Below the pieces are notes generated by a model. That model did not search any database. It was given only the letters and a program-made list of their open reading frames with translations, and was not told the origin of the DNA. This document shows, in pieces, positions 47,334 through 57,370 of a stretch of 64,000 nt of DNA. Numbering within the stretch: position 1 is the stretch's first letter; each line of letters opens with the position of its first letter. The position numbers were made by a program, and so were the translations under genes. The stretch comes from Sternotherus odoratus (lineage: Eukaryota > Chordata > Testudines > Kinosternidae): assembly GCA_032164245.1 (NCBI GenBank), contig JAVMKO010000001.1, positions 62,788,892-62,852,891 on the forward strand, written 5' to 3'.

Positions 47334-47576
47334 CTACTTTTCTTCAGGAATGTGCATAGTTACATCCATTTGAGATGGAGATATGGATGCTGCAGTAGCT
47401 GCCAGGTCATCTGCACACTGACTAACTAGAAGATCAGGCATCTCTTCACCACTCACATCCTCACTGGAGCCGGAAGGCTCACTATGAACATTTGTGTCTA
47501 TGTATCTCAGGAGAGCACTTTCCTGCTTAGATAGAAAAGCTTCCTTTGCTTCCAGAAGGGCGTTTTCTTCTTTCAC
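47334..47576 (-). pseudogene. hAT transposase N-terminal fragment 1
   Basis: The 80-codon frame is acidic and serine-rich (EPSGSSEDVSGEEMPDLLVS) and ends EEK plus a stop. Such linkers precede the TTF-type zinc finger in ZMYM-like hAT proteins. The next fragment continues in another frame, so there is a frameshift near 47330. Recognition of this piece rests mainly on its neighbour. Confidence 0.5.
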
Positions 47577-47829
47577 TCATGACCGCTGTTCTTTGCCAGC
47601 TATAGTGGCTCTCTACACTCAGTTGAAGGGGACAAATAAGAAGGCTGCTTGCAGGGCCTAAGTGAGGAAGATATCAGCGCCTTAAGGGCCTAACTGGCTC
47701 CTACTATTTCAGCTGACTTCCTGTTCTCCTCAGGGTGGGTTCAGGGAATCATCAGGAAACAGGAAGCTCCCTGAGAAGCCAGTGTTAATCAGCCCAGGGG
47801 GTGCTAGAGAGGTACATAAGAGCCTCCTC

Positions 47830-47831
<2 letters not shown>

Positions 47832-47877
<46 letters not shown>
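47832..47877. repeat. (TC)n microsatellite
   Basis: About 46 bp of CT dinucleotides. Confidence 0.97.
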
Positions 47878-47879
<2 letters not shown>

Positions 47880-48557
47880 GCTCCTGCTGCTTTCTGTTAT
47901 TCCCTCTCACCTACCTGTTATGCCTCTTGTGCCCTCTTTCCTCCCTCACAGCACTCCACCATCTCTGTGCATCTAGAGCAGAGAGAATACGTATGTACCA
48001 GCAGCAGACACAATTTTCTACATTCTGGGTCTTAGTGGCGCACCCCACAGTCTGGCACCTGAGGTGGCTGCCTTAGTTGGCTTCATGGTAAGGCCAGCCT
48101 GGTCTCCAATCCTTTTTTCGATTAATGATAGTAAGAGCCATTTGGCTTACAGATATAAAGAGAAACCATACATTTATTCTGTCTGTCTTAAATATGTAAA
48201 TATTCTAGTCCAACAATCTAAAAGGAAACAAAACAAAGCACAAGAAGGTGTAGTATATAGTTTCTCTTTGGGATACAGCATTATTTTTGTTGTTAATTAT
48301 TCAAACCTTGAATGAAAAGTATGCGCAAGCATCTCACAAACTGACACAAAAAAGCCACCTATGGAAAAAGTTATAATACTAGAATTTTCACCAATTCATG
48401 CACCTCTAACAGTTTTTTATCATAGCTGACAGTGATTAGAAGAAGGGAAAGTGAGGAGACTCAATCACATAACAGAAAACAAATAATTTTCTCTATGCAA
48501 TTAATGTTGATCCCATAAGAAATAATTCACAATAAACTGTATTCATTGAAGATGTCG

Positions 48558-48830
48558 ATGTGGTTCTAGGTTAGGTTTCATAGAGGAATTATTGGAAGGC
48601 CAAAGGGGTCTTCTTACACACTCTTCTCAGCCGCCTGTAGAAATGTGCAGTGCCTGCGGAACTCACGAAGAATAATCCCAAATATAAAACAAGAAAACAT
48701 TTCTACAGGCGGCTGAGAAGAGTGTGTAAGATGACCCCTTTGGCCTTCCAATAATTCCTCTATGAAACCTAACCTAGAACCACATTTTATATTTGGGATT
48801 ATTCTTCGTGAGTTCCGCAAGCACTGCACA
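48558..48830. repeat. A-B-A'-B' interleaved inverted repeats
   Basis: Segment A (48558-48646, 89 bp) is inverted at 48697-48785 with one mismatch. Segment B (48644-48689, 46 bp) is inverted at 48785-48830 with one mismatch. The order is A, B, 7-bp spacer, inverted A, inverted B. A plain inverted duplication would give B before A in the second half. The two stems interleave like a pseudoknot. The near-perfect identity implies recent origin or an assembly error. Confidence 0.93.
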
Positions 48831-49046
48831 CCAGTGGGCAGACAGTGTGTGAATGCACTGACAGGCTGGAGGAGGACTGCTAGGGTCTGAATCATCTAAT
48901 CCTTTCTTCAATAGAGGTAGTTGTGTTAGAGAGTATAGAACTCCAATTAGCTGTAGTGAGCTCTGCTGCCTTTCTACAGTTTGGGTAAAATGAATTTCCT
49001 CACACCAGCAGAATACCTCAGGAGCCACATATTGTAAAACCCTTTC
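48774..49046 (-). pseudogene. unidentified protein-like open frame
   Basis: The minus strand is open from about 49046 to 48774. It reads ERVLQYVAPEVFCWCEEIHF, then TQTVERQQSSLQLIGVLYSL, then TQLPLLKKGLDDSDPSSPPP. The helical, non-repetitive composition and varied codon use look coding-like. A stop lies four codons upstream of ERVLQ. An 'AG' after a pyrimidine-rich stretch could be a splice acceptor. The frame runs into the A-B-A'-B' structure. I do not recognise the family; it may be an exon, a processed fragment or chance. Confidence 0.3.
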
Positions 49047-52000
49047 CTCAAGGAATTAAGTTTGCATAGGAAATGGCAGTGAGGAAGAGAGAGAGAATTA
49101 TGTGTCACTATTCTGAACAAAGAAAGAAGGCCAAACAGAAGCAAATATGAATCAAAAATTGCAATGGTGTTTCATTAGTAAGTTGACATGCTTGTAGTTC
49201 CATCTGTTTTGCCAGAGGCTGCAAGAAATAATATTTGTTGAATTGGCAGCTCTATGGTCAAACTCTTTCTACTTCAATAGCTGCTTTGCTTGTACAGATC
49301 ATAATTACATTTTATTTGTGCTCAGTTTTGTAGCATTAATGTTTGATTTCAAAACAATTTTCTTTTATTTCATTGAAAATTCCATTGAGGAAACGGACAT
49401 ACTCTATTAGCTTGCAAAGGCGGATATAAGTTGTTGTTGATTGAGTTGTCCAGCCAGTTAATATTCAGATTTATGATGTCTACCAGGAATGCCTGTTGTA
49501 CATGATCAAAGGGGCTGGGAGTGAGGGGGCAGTGGGACAAGTGGAATGAAGCTGCCTTCTCACCCAGGAGTTAAAAATTTGTTTTAGTATTTGGAGAAAA
49601 GCTCAAGTAAATGAACTCTTTGCTTCCTGCCCAAGGCAATTTCCTCTCCTGATTTGGCCTTCTGTTTCTTTTGCTGTGGCCTCTTCTCACGAGAGTTACT
49701 TTGGTCTGCAGAAGACCATTCTCCCTAGATAAGACCAAAGCTAAAGTGATGGGAACACACAACAATGCTTATTTATTTATTTATTGCCTGGTGTTGAGGT
49801 GGCCTATTAGATCCACCTATTCTGTTCATCAGAAAGGAGCACTGAGCAATGGTTTTCTGAACAACCATGTAGAGAGAATGAGAATTGGAATCGTTAGACA
49901 CTTCTTCTTAGCCAGATGGAACTGTCAGCCAGAGAAGCATCTCTACAGACTATACTGTCCCTTTGAAATGTCCTCCTTGGTTGAGACAGTCAGCAGGAGA
50001 GAAGCCCACTCCCCTGATAGGAAGTCAGGGAATGCATTGAGCACCCTGATATCACTCCCCCCAGAGTCCAATTGCAACACACAAAAGTCAGGTTTATGGG
50101 GAGGAGCAGAGCTGAATGTAACACCTAAATTGGAAATCATGGGACTTGTGTTGCTTACAGGGGAGCACACACTTTTATGGTAGAGCTGCATCATCAAATA
50201 GCTGCATGATTTAGGAGGCTCAAACCCTCTGGGAAGCAGCATTTGTGTTGGTAAATTAGAGCTGGATTTAATCCTAAATAATCCTTTTGCAAAAAAAAGA
50301 AAAAATGTTACCTTCCTCAAAGGAGAAATATACAAGATTTTAAAGAACTTCACAGTCCTAGTGTCATGTTATATTTCTGAAATGTCTTCCAATTGTCATC
50401 TACACAAATCTGGATTAAATTTACTCACTTAATTTTAATAAATGTTTTCCCTTCTATTTTTCAAACATTCCTCTTCTTTCTATCTGATTACTTTCACCGC
50501 ACTCTGTCTCCTCCAACCACAAAGGCCACCTCCTTTGAGAAGAGCAAGATATCATTCCAGACTCCTTACCTCTGGCACCTGGGTTTCAGTCTGATACCCA
50601 GAAGTCCCTGTCCCACTCCCCTACCCCATTCCTCTAAAGAGAAATGTTTAATTGTTTGATGTCCTTTTAGAGCTGTTAGTTCCCAGCCTTAGCAAAACGA
50701 GTCTTGTTACTTTGCTGGCTTCTGGATAGCTCATGCATTGTTTCTAAGCGCCCTTCAAATGTTTACCAATAGGCTATTTATATAGAACTATTGTATTGTC
50801 TTTCTGCTCATTTCCTAATAATCTTCCTGGTAAACTAAATCAACATATGCATGTAGTAAATATTCTAAAAACCCCATATAGCTATACAGCAATTATCTTA
50901 ATAACCAGGTCACATACAGTATTAATAAATTACAGACCAGCCTTACATCCTTCACTCATGCCTTAAAAAGATTTGGATTCATATATTTTTGCTCATTCTA
51001 CTTCCTTTTAAGCCATAAACTGACTGACTTTTTGTTGGACTCATAATCCCAGAACAAGAATTTGACATGAAAACTGACATACAATTTATCAGACCTGATG
51101 CACATTTTGATTTTAACCGATAAACACTTTGTAGAATTTATCAGCATCCTCTTATATACAACTTCAATATCACATCAGAGTCACAGGGACAAATAGCTGT
51201 CATCAAGCAGATTCAGGAACATTCAACCTGATACATGTGATATTGTACATTAAATTACTAATAGTTATTGTTATAGTTTTGAATTTTATATGGATATTGC
51301 CCAATTTTTATATATCTTTCCACATACATACACTAGAAAAATGCAATCCCTTGTGTATTATCGTTTTATTCCATAAAGCATGAACTGAGTTCTAAAGATG
51401 TACCTTTCTGTATAACCTGTGGATGCTAAGAATGCCATTGTACATTAGCAACATTATGTGTAATTTTTGCTCTTACAACCCTGTGGTATAAGATCTGTTC
51501 TTCAAACCAAGCAGAAAGCTCCTTTTAACCTGAAGTTCATGTCTCCTGTCAACATTAATTACACAAAACCCAGAAAAATTAAATCAATTTCCCTGTAGGC
51601 ACTGACATCTCTAAACTTATTAAAATTTACCTCTGTTTTACCTGGATTTTTGACCAAATAATTATACTGAGTACAATTCATAGGGCAGACTTAAGTTTAA
51701 TACATGGAGTCACAGTTTCTGGGTAACTGCACTTGTATTCCTCCTCAGTGATCCACCGAGAGCACCTCACTTTAAGCTCACAGCTCCTCAGACATCACCT
51801 CTCTTGGTGATGGCATCACTGTCTCTTTTTCCCACCTGAGATTTTGTGTCTGCAGCACAGCTCTCTGGGTTACACTGCGATATCCCCAGCAAGCCAGACT
51901 GACTATTTTGTTTTCTCTCTAAAGGCTATGACCAATGTATTGCCTGCACACACCTCCTTCTAAACAAACATATTTACTTCTCAATGTGAAAGCATTACAG

Positions 52001-53017
52001 AAAAACATACTAAAAACAATATACACTCATGGTAAAAAGTTTACCAAGAGTCACCCAAGAGCCTTAGGGGCCTCCAGCAGGTCAAGTCTTTCCAATCTAT
52101 CCTTAAAGATTGGATCCACCACGAATTGGACAGAAGGTCCTGTCTGTCTCCTAGACTGGAAAGAAGGCCTTCAGTCAACTTAAACTTAGGCTATCTATTA
52201 AAAAAGGCCTTTCTTGGCTGGGTGGTCTCTAGAGAATCCAGTTTGAAATAGTATATGTGAGCCTGTCCAGGTGGTAGTTCTTCCCTGATGGATTACAACA
52301 ACTTGACTGATTTGCTTTAGTCACCTATGACACTGAACCTGTGAGGGTTAAGCAATCAACAGGCTAAGTCACCGAAAATCTTTTAAGAACATATTACAGA
52401 AGTATTGAAATTGTAATCAGGGCCATTTCTTGTAGAGAGTTATGAAAGCCATATTAAGTAGACTAAATTCTTTGAAATGGAAACCTGTATTGTTTGAGAA
52501 TTAGAAATACATACTAATTGCATTTGTCTGTGTTTACCTATATCTGTTAGAAGTTTAGCAATGTGATCTAATTAGCTTGTAGATGATAAACTTCTGAAAC
52601 TATACTCTGTTGATTTGGAGATCAAAAAGGAATATTAACATTTAAATGAAACTTGTAGTGTAATAATATAATTGTCTATATTTCGCTTTGAAGTTTGCAG
52701 TAAGCTACCTATGAATACTTGAATGGTTAATTACCTTATATTGATGGATGCAACTAGTTACTAGCGTGTGCGTAGGAAATGGAGATTTACTTCAAAGCAA
52801 CAACATACACTGCCTAGTATTCATCTGGGAAGGGCCCTGCTATAATGTCTGCTGTCAAGAAGCTGTTAGCTTCCTAGAGAACTATAAGGTAAGCTTCAGG
52901 CCTGATTCTTGCTATATCAGAAATGCTTAATCTTTGTCAGAGGAAGTTCAAGCCACAAGACTGAGATCTCCAGTGCTGGAATATTCCTGAAAATTCTCAA
53001 GGTAGAATTTGAACAAA
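49047..53017. other. no firm features
   Basis: The 170-codon plus frame at 49671-50183 and the 136-codon minus frame at 49943-50353 lack motifs and overlap one another. 51.7-52.33 kb resembles part of a turtle LTR-type repeat in composition and phrases ('cacctccttctaaacaaaca'), but has no defined ends. Confidence 0.45.
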
Positions 53018-53025
53018 CTCTACAC

Positions 53026-53328
53026 TAGGGATCGGCAACTTTGGCACACGGCCCCACAGGGTAAGTACCCTTAGCAGGCCCGGACGGCTTGTTTACCTGC
53101 CACGTCCACAGGTTCAGCTGATTGCGGCTCCCACTAGCTGTAGTTCACCACTCCGGTCCAATGGGGGCTGCGGGAAGCGGCGTGGTGCTGGAGCAGCAAA
53201 CCGCAGTCAGTGGGAACCGTGATCGGCCGAACCTGCGGATACAGCAGGTAAACAAACCGGCCAGGCTTACCAAGGGTGCTTACCCTGTGGGATGGATTGG
53301 GGCCGTGTGCCAAGGTTGCCGATCCCTG
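53026..53328. mobile_element. hAT MITE, family 1 copy 1 (303 bp)
   Basis: Perfect 8-bp duplications CTCTACAC lie at 53018-53025 and 53329-53336. The termini match over about 30 bp with two differences (TAGGGATCGGCAACTTTGGC and, on the complement of the right end, CAGGGATCGGCAACCTTGGC). 'tttacctgc' and 'caggtaaacaa' subterminal blocks also fold back. Non-coding. Confidence 0.94.
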
Positions 53329-53336
53329 CTCTACAC

Positions 53337-53972
53337 ATTGACTGCCTATTGGACTATAACCTATTGAAATGATTCTGGAAGGACATTTATAAATCAGCAT
53401 CCTCACCATCTCTATTATGAAACTGACCTAAGAACTTTACTCATGCCTGTATTTATAATGATTTTTTTAATCACAGAAACTTTTTCCGCTCTTTTCTTTT
53501 TTAAATAAAGATTATATTAGTTAATAAAGATTGGCCATAGGCCTCTATCTGGATAAAATTTGAAATATTCATTGACCTGGTGGGTAATGTATCTGATCTC
53601 TTTGGATTGGGAGAACTCTATATATGGTGAATAAGATTTTAAGTAAACCTCACCATATCTGACTTGACTGTCTGGGTGGGAGCCCAAGGCTGGGTTGCTT
53701 TAAAGGAGCTGTATTTTTGGCTTCTTGGTAACCAGGAGGCATTATACAAGCTGATTTGTGACTTGCTTGGTGAATCTAATTATGAGAATAAACCACCAGT
53801 TTGGGGGGATCATCTGCCCTTTCTTTGCAGTTTGCCCTGACTGAGCAGTCTCAGCATGGCTGCTCCAGCAGCCATGCTCACATCACCGCTCACTGCTATT
53901 AGTTCCTAGTGGAGCTGTGGTAGCCCTTCCCACGTAGTAGAACACAATCATACATAAACCTTTCATTTCAAA
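53337..53972. other. spacer between two related hAT MITEs
   Basis: No features beyond short frames. Confidence 0.55.
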
Positions 53973-54307
53973 TAGGGATCAGCAACCTTCGGTACATGGC
54001 CCATCAGGGAAATCTTCTGGCGGGTTGAGACTGTTTGTTTACCTACAGTGTCCTCAGGTTTGGTCGATCGCAGCTCCTACTGGCTGCGGTTCGCCGTTCT
54101 GGGCCAATGGGGGCTGTGGAAAGTGCTGGCCAACATATCCCTCAACAACACGTGCTGCTTCCCGCAGCCCCCATTGGCCTGGAATGGCGAACCGTGGCCA
54201 TTGGGAGCTGCGATCGGCTGAACCTGCAGATGCTGCAGGTAAAGTAATGGTCCCACCTACGTGCAGATTTCCCTGACAGATTGCGTGCCAAAGGTTGCCA
54301 ATCCCTG
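53973..54307. mobile_element. hAT MITE, family 1 copy 2 (335 bp)
   Basis: It has the same family termini (TAGGGATCAGCAACCTTCGG; complement of right end CAGGGATTGGCAACCTTTGG). The flanks ATTTCAAA and ATTTAAAG agree at 6 of 8 positions, a decayed duplication. The interior is itself palindromic: 'tactggctgcggttcgcc' before and 'ggcgaaccgtggcc' after the 54.15-kb centre. It is older than copy 1 by terminal divergence. Confidence 0.88.
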
Positions 54308-55309
54308 ATTTAAAGAAAGGACTCCTAAGATGTTGCATGGTATTGTAAGATCTGTCACATTTCCCCCCTAGAGAGGTTACATACAATCCTGGGCCGCAAT
54401 CAGACACAAAATTAATACAATAAGGTCTTTCAAGGATATTGCAGGAAATTGCCATAGCTGCCACACATGGTTCCTAGCAACATACGATACTATTCTTAGT
54501 TTATTATGTCAAGATTAATCTTCTGATGTGTAGGTTTTGACTCTAATTCATTCTAGTTGGCTCTATGGGTCTCAATTTTTTGTCAGATAGGAATACATCA
54601 AAACGATCTGGAATATTGAACAGACAGTCAGAAATCTCCTTTAGCAATACAAGAAACAGAGAATCATAACAAAAATTGCTCTCTCAGAAGTAATGATCAC
54701 ATTTGGAAGCACATTTGGAAGCATAGTCAGTTATGCTACAAATTAAAATGAGTAAATCATATTTTAGACATATTCCTTAAAGAAATATAGATTTAAAAGA
54801 CTAAACTACTACATTTGTTACCTTTCATGGGCCTCATCAGTCTCACTTAGATTAAACAAATAATATTTGATATTTACGACAGGGAACTTTCTTATTTGAG
54901 AAGAACAAAGTCATTTTTCCCCTCAGGGTATTCATCTTACCCTCCAATAAGTTAGGTGAAAAAGAGCAGATCATCACTTCTAACCTTGTCATTGAACTAC
55001 CATATCAGTAAGTCTCACCTTCCTCTGTTTTTGAACAAGTCATTCCCAGAAAATACATTTTTAAGATATTCTCCCTCTTGAAAAATTCCTTTAATAAATA
55101 ACTAACCAAACACATTTACTAAATATTCATCAAGAACAGAGTTCTCTAGATGATAAAAACATGAAACAAACAGCAATTAAAACTGCAGCCATTCAAGTTC
55201 TCTTGCACCTAACACACTTCCAACACTGAAGGTCCAAGTTTAAAGCATATACTGGCCAGAGTAATCCTCACAGAAGATGCCATTGTATACTAGAAATAGA
55301 AGAAATTTA
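54308..55309. other. no recognisable features
   Basis: AT-rich spacer with no motif or repeat edge. Confidence 0.55.
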
Positions 55310-55877
55310 TATGTTAGTCTGGCTTTGTGACACTTTCCTTGGGGAGCCCAAAACCCTATTCCTGTGTTACAGCTGTCTTAGCAAGCAAGAATTTTGTTGG
55401 AGTTGAAACTGAGGGCTCTCTGCCACACCACTCTGTCTGCCTTACCAGCCAACTCCTCAAGACTCTGCTAGTCTAAACCTTTCTGTGCAAATAGCATTCA
55501 GTGAACCCCAATTCCCGAGTTCATCAGAGATGTCACTCTGTAGCGCCCAAGCCCTCTCATAGGACACTCACAGAAATTGTGTCTGCTGTCTGCAAAGAGA
55601 CAGTACTCATATCAGTCTGTTGGCTCACTGAGGACACACTCATTAACTTAATACACAGAACAGAGATGGTTTATAATAAAACTAAGCATGTGTTTGTTAA
55701 TAATTAACAGATTTAAATGATATAAGCAAGAGAAAGAGAGACAGACATGGTTACAAAGAAAACAAAAATAAACATATACTTTCTAAAGTCTAAAAAACTT
55801 AATTTACATTCTTGGCAGTGAGTTCTCAGCACCATCTGCAGTAACATGGCAGAAGAATCCACCTTTCACAGATTCTA
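55310..55877. mobile_element. possible LTR-type repeat, left part
   Basis: Phrases such as 'acagagatggtttataataa' and 'atttaaatgatataagcaag' recall an abundant turtle LTR-type repeat in reverse orientation. A similar C/T-rich style resumes at 57.39-57.80 kb after the MITE and Penelope insertions, so the host repeat may be split. Ends are undefined. This is weak recognition. Confidence 0.28.
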
Positions 55878-56086
55878 AGGGCTGGTCCTCGCTACCAGGG
55901 GGATCGACGGCAGATACGCAACTTCAGCTATGTGAATCACGTAGCTGAAGTTTGCGTATCTGCTGCCGACTTACCTGCCGTCCTCACGTGGCGCGGTCCC
56001 CCATTGACTACAGCTTGCGCCTCCCAGCAAGCTGGAGTTCCAGAGTCGACGGGGGTGCCATGGGCGATCGATTTCTCGCGTCTTCA
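55878..56086 (-). mobile_element. truncated copy of the 15.8-kb MITE
   Basis: It begins GGGCTGGTCCTCGCTACCAG and then holds a subterminal hairpin at 55913-55964 (stem 'cgcaacttcagctatgtgaa' against 'cgtagctgaagtttgcg'). It matches the left arm of the 35.2-kb dimer through 'cgatcgatttctcgcgtctt', then stops where the Penelope-like element begins. The other half is not found on the far side of that element. Confidence 0.72.
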
Positions 56087-56335
56087 CAGTCCAGTTTTGA
56101 AGGTTTTTTGCTGCCAGATGGTGACCTTTAAATCTGTTATTTTGTGTCCCGGGAGATTGAAGTGTTCTCCTACAGGTTTTTGTATATCGCCATTGCTAAT
56201 ATCGGATTTGTGTCCAGTTATTCTTTTCCGTAGGGAATTGTCCAGTTTGGCCGATGTACATAGCCGAGGGACATTGCTGGCACATGATGGCATATATAAT
56301 GTTGGTACATGTGCAGGTGAATGAACCGGTGATGG
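56084..56335 (-). pseudogene. GIY-YIG endonuclease remnant of the Penelope-like element
   Basis: One frame reads TNIIYAIMCQQCPSAMYIGQ plus TGQ, the GIY-YIG-type start. A single-base shift near 56238 then moves the frame to RKRITGHKSDISNGDIQKPV and GEHFNLPGHKITDLKVTIWQ. The C..C cysteine pair, the YIG.TG turn and the H-L-P-G-H tail are all visible. The zinc-knuckle-like CNKPRCQ upstream ends in a stop. Confidence 0.82.
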
Positions 56336-57370
56336 TGTGGCTGATCTGGTTAGATCCTGTAATGGTGTCCCTGGTGTAGATATGTGGTTAGAGTTGGCAT
56401 CGAGGTTTGTTGCATGGATTGGTTCCTGAGTTATGGCATGGTGTGCTGTTGCTGGTGAGAATATGCTTGAGGCTGGCGAGTTGGCTGTGGGCGAGGACTG
56501 GCCTGCCTCCCAAGGCCTGTGAAAGTGAGGGATTGTTGTCCAGGATCTGTTGTAGATCGCTGATGATGCGTTGGAGAGGTTTTAACTGAGGACTGTAGGT
56601 GATGGCCAGTGGTGTTCTGTTGTTTTCTTTCTTGGGTTTGTCTTGCAGCAGCAGGGTTCTGGGTACACGTCTGGCTCTTTTGATCTGTCTCTTTATTTCC
56701 TCATGTGAGTATTGTAGTTTTGAAAATGCTTGGGGGAAGATCTTGTAGGTGTTGGTCTCTGTCTGAGGGGTTGGAGCAAATACAATTGTACCTCAGTGCT
56801 TGACTGTAGACAATGGATTGTGTGGTGTGTCTGGGATGGAAACTGGAAGCACGAAGGTAGGCATATCTGTCAGTAGGTTTTCGGTATAGGGTGGTGTTAA
56901 TGTGGCCATCACTTATTTGCACCGTGGTGTCTAAGAAGTGGACCTCCCGTGTAGACTGGTCCAGGCTGAGGGGGATGGTGGGGTGGAAGCTGTTGAAATC
57001 GTGGTGGAATTTTTCCAGAGTTTCCTTCCCATGGATCCACATGATGATGAAGATGCCATCAGTGTAGCATAGGTAGAGAAGGGGTGTGGGTTGACGAGAG
57101 TTGAGGAACTATTGTTCCAGGTCAGCCATAAAAATGTTGCGATATTGTGGGGCCATGCAGGTGCCCATAGCAGTGCCACTGGTCTGGAGGTATATATTGT
57201 CACCATATTTGAAATAATTGTGTGTGAGGATAAAATCACAGAGCTCAGCAACTACTTGTGCTCTGGCATCATCAGGGATACTGTTCCTGACAGCTTGTAT
57301 TCCATCTCTGTGTGGGATGTATGTGTAGAGAGCCTATACATCCATGGTGGCTAGGATGGTGTTTTCTGGA
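56087..57370 (-). mobile_element. Penelope-like element, 5'-truncated (about 1.28 kb)
   Basis: On the minus strand it encodes the reverse transcriptase palm followed by a linker and a GIY-YIG endonuclease-like C-terminus, the domain order unique to Penelope-like elements. Stops and a frameshift disable it. The phrase set ('YRKPTDRYAYL', 'VGEHFNLPGH', 'RKRITGHKSDIS') is that of the tetrapod Neptune/Penelope type. The upstream RT fingers are missing, consistent with 5' truncation. Confidence 0.88.
56701..57345 (-). pseudogene. Penelope-like reverse transcriptase
   Basis: One frame from 57345 to 56701 holds motif A start MDV (57337-57345), followed at once by a TAG stop (57334-57336) and ALYTYIPH. 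Next come SGTAMGTCMAPQYRNIFMAD and a second stop. Motif C is YTDG (57055-57066) where the family has Y-x-D-D. Downstream are FHPTIPLSLDQSTREVHFLD and TTLYRKPTDRYAYLRASSFH. Two stops and the lost second aspartate make it inactive. Confidence 0.85.

Larger units (their letters stand above)
46507..48101 (-). mobile_element. internally deleted hAT element (about 1.6 kb)
   Basis: The minus strand carries the N-terminal part (47087-47580) and C-terminal part (about 46790-47020) of a TTF/ZMYM-type hAT transposase, with the middle missing. The outer ends (CAGTGCCAAC... and ...AAGGCCAGCCTG) are compatible with degraded hAT termini. No clean 8-bp duplication is visible. A CT microsatellite lies upstream of the coding start. 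Confidence 0.65.

Noticed and set aside
47782..48076. 64- and 91-codon Leu/Ser-rich frames resembling a signal peptide
   Set aside because: The leucine-serine tract is translation of a CT microsatellite.
49671..50353. 170-codon plus frame and overlapping 136-codon minus frame
   Set aside because: No recognisable motif, no consistent codon preference, and mutual overlap on opposite strands. Best treated as chance.
56931..57251. 106-codon minus frame
   Set aside because: It is an out-of-frame shadow of the Penelope reverse transcriptase, whose true frame carries SGTAMGT and the YTDG motif.
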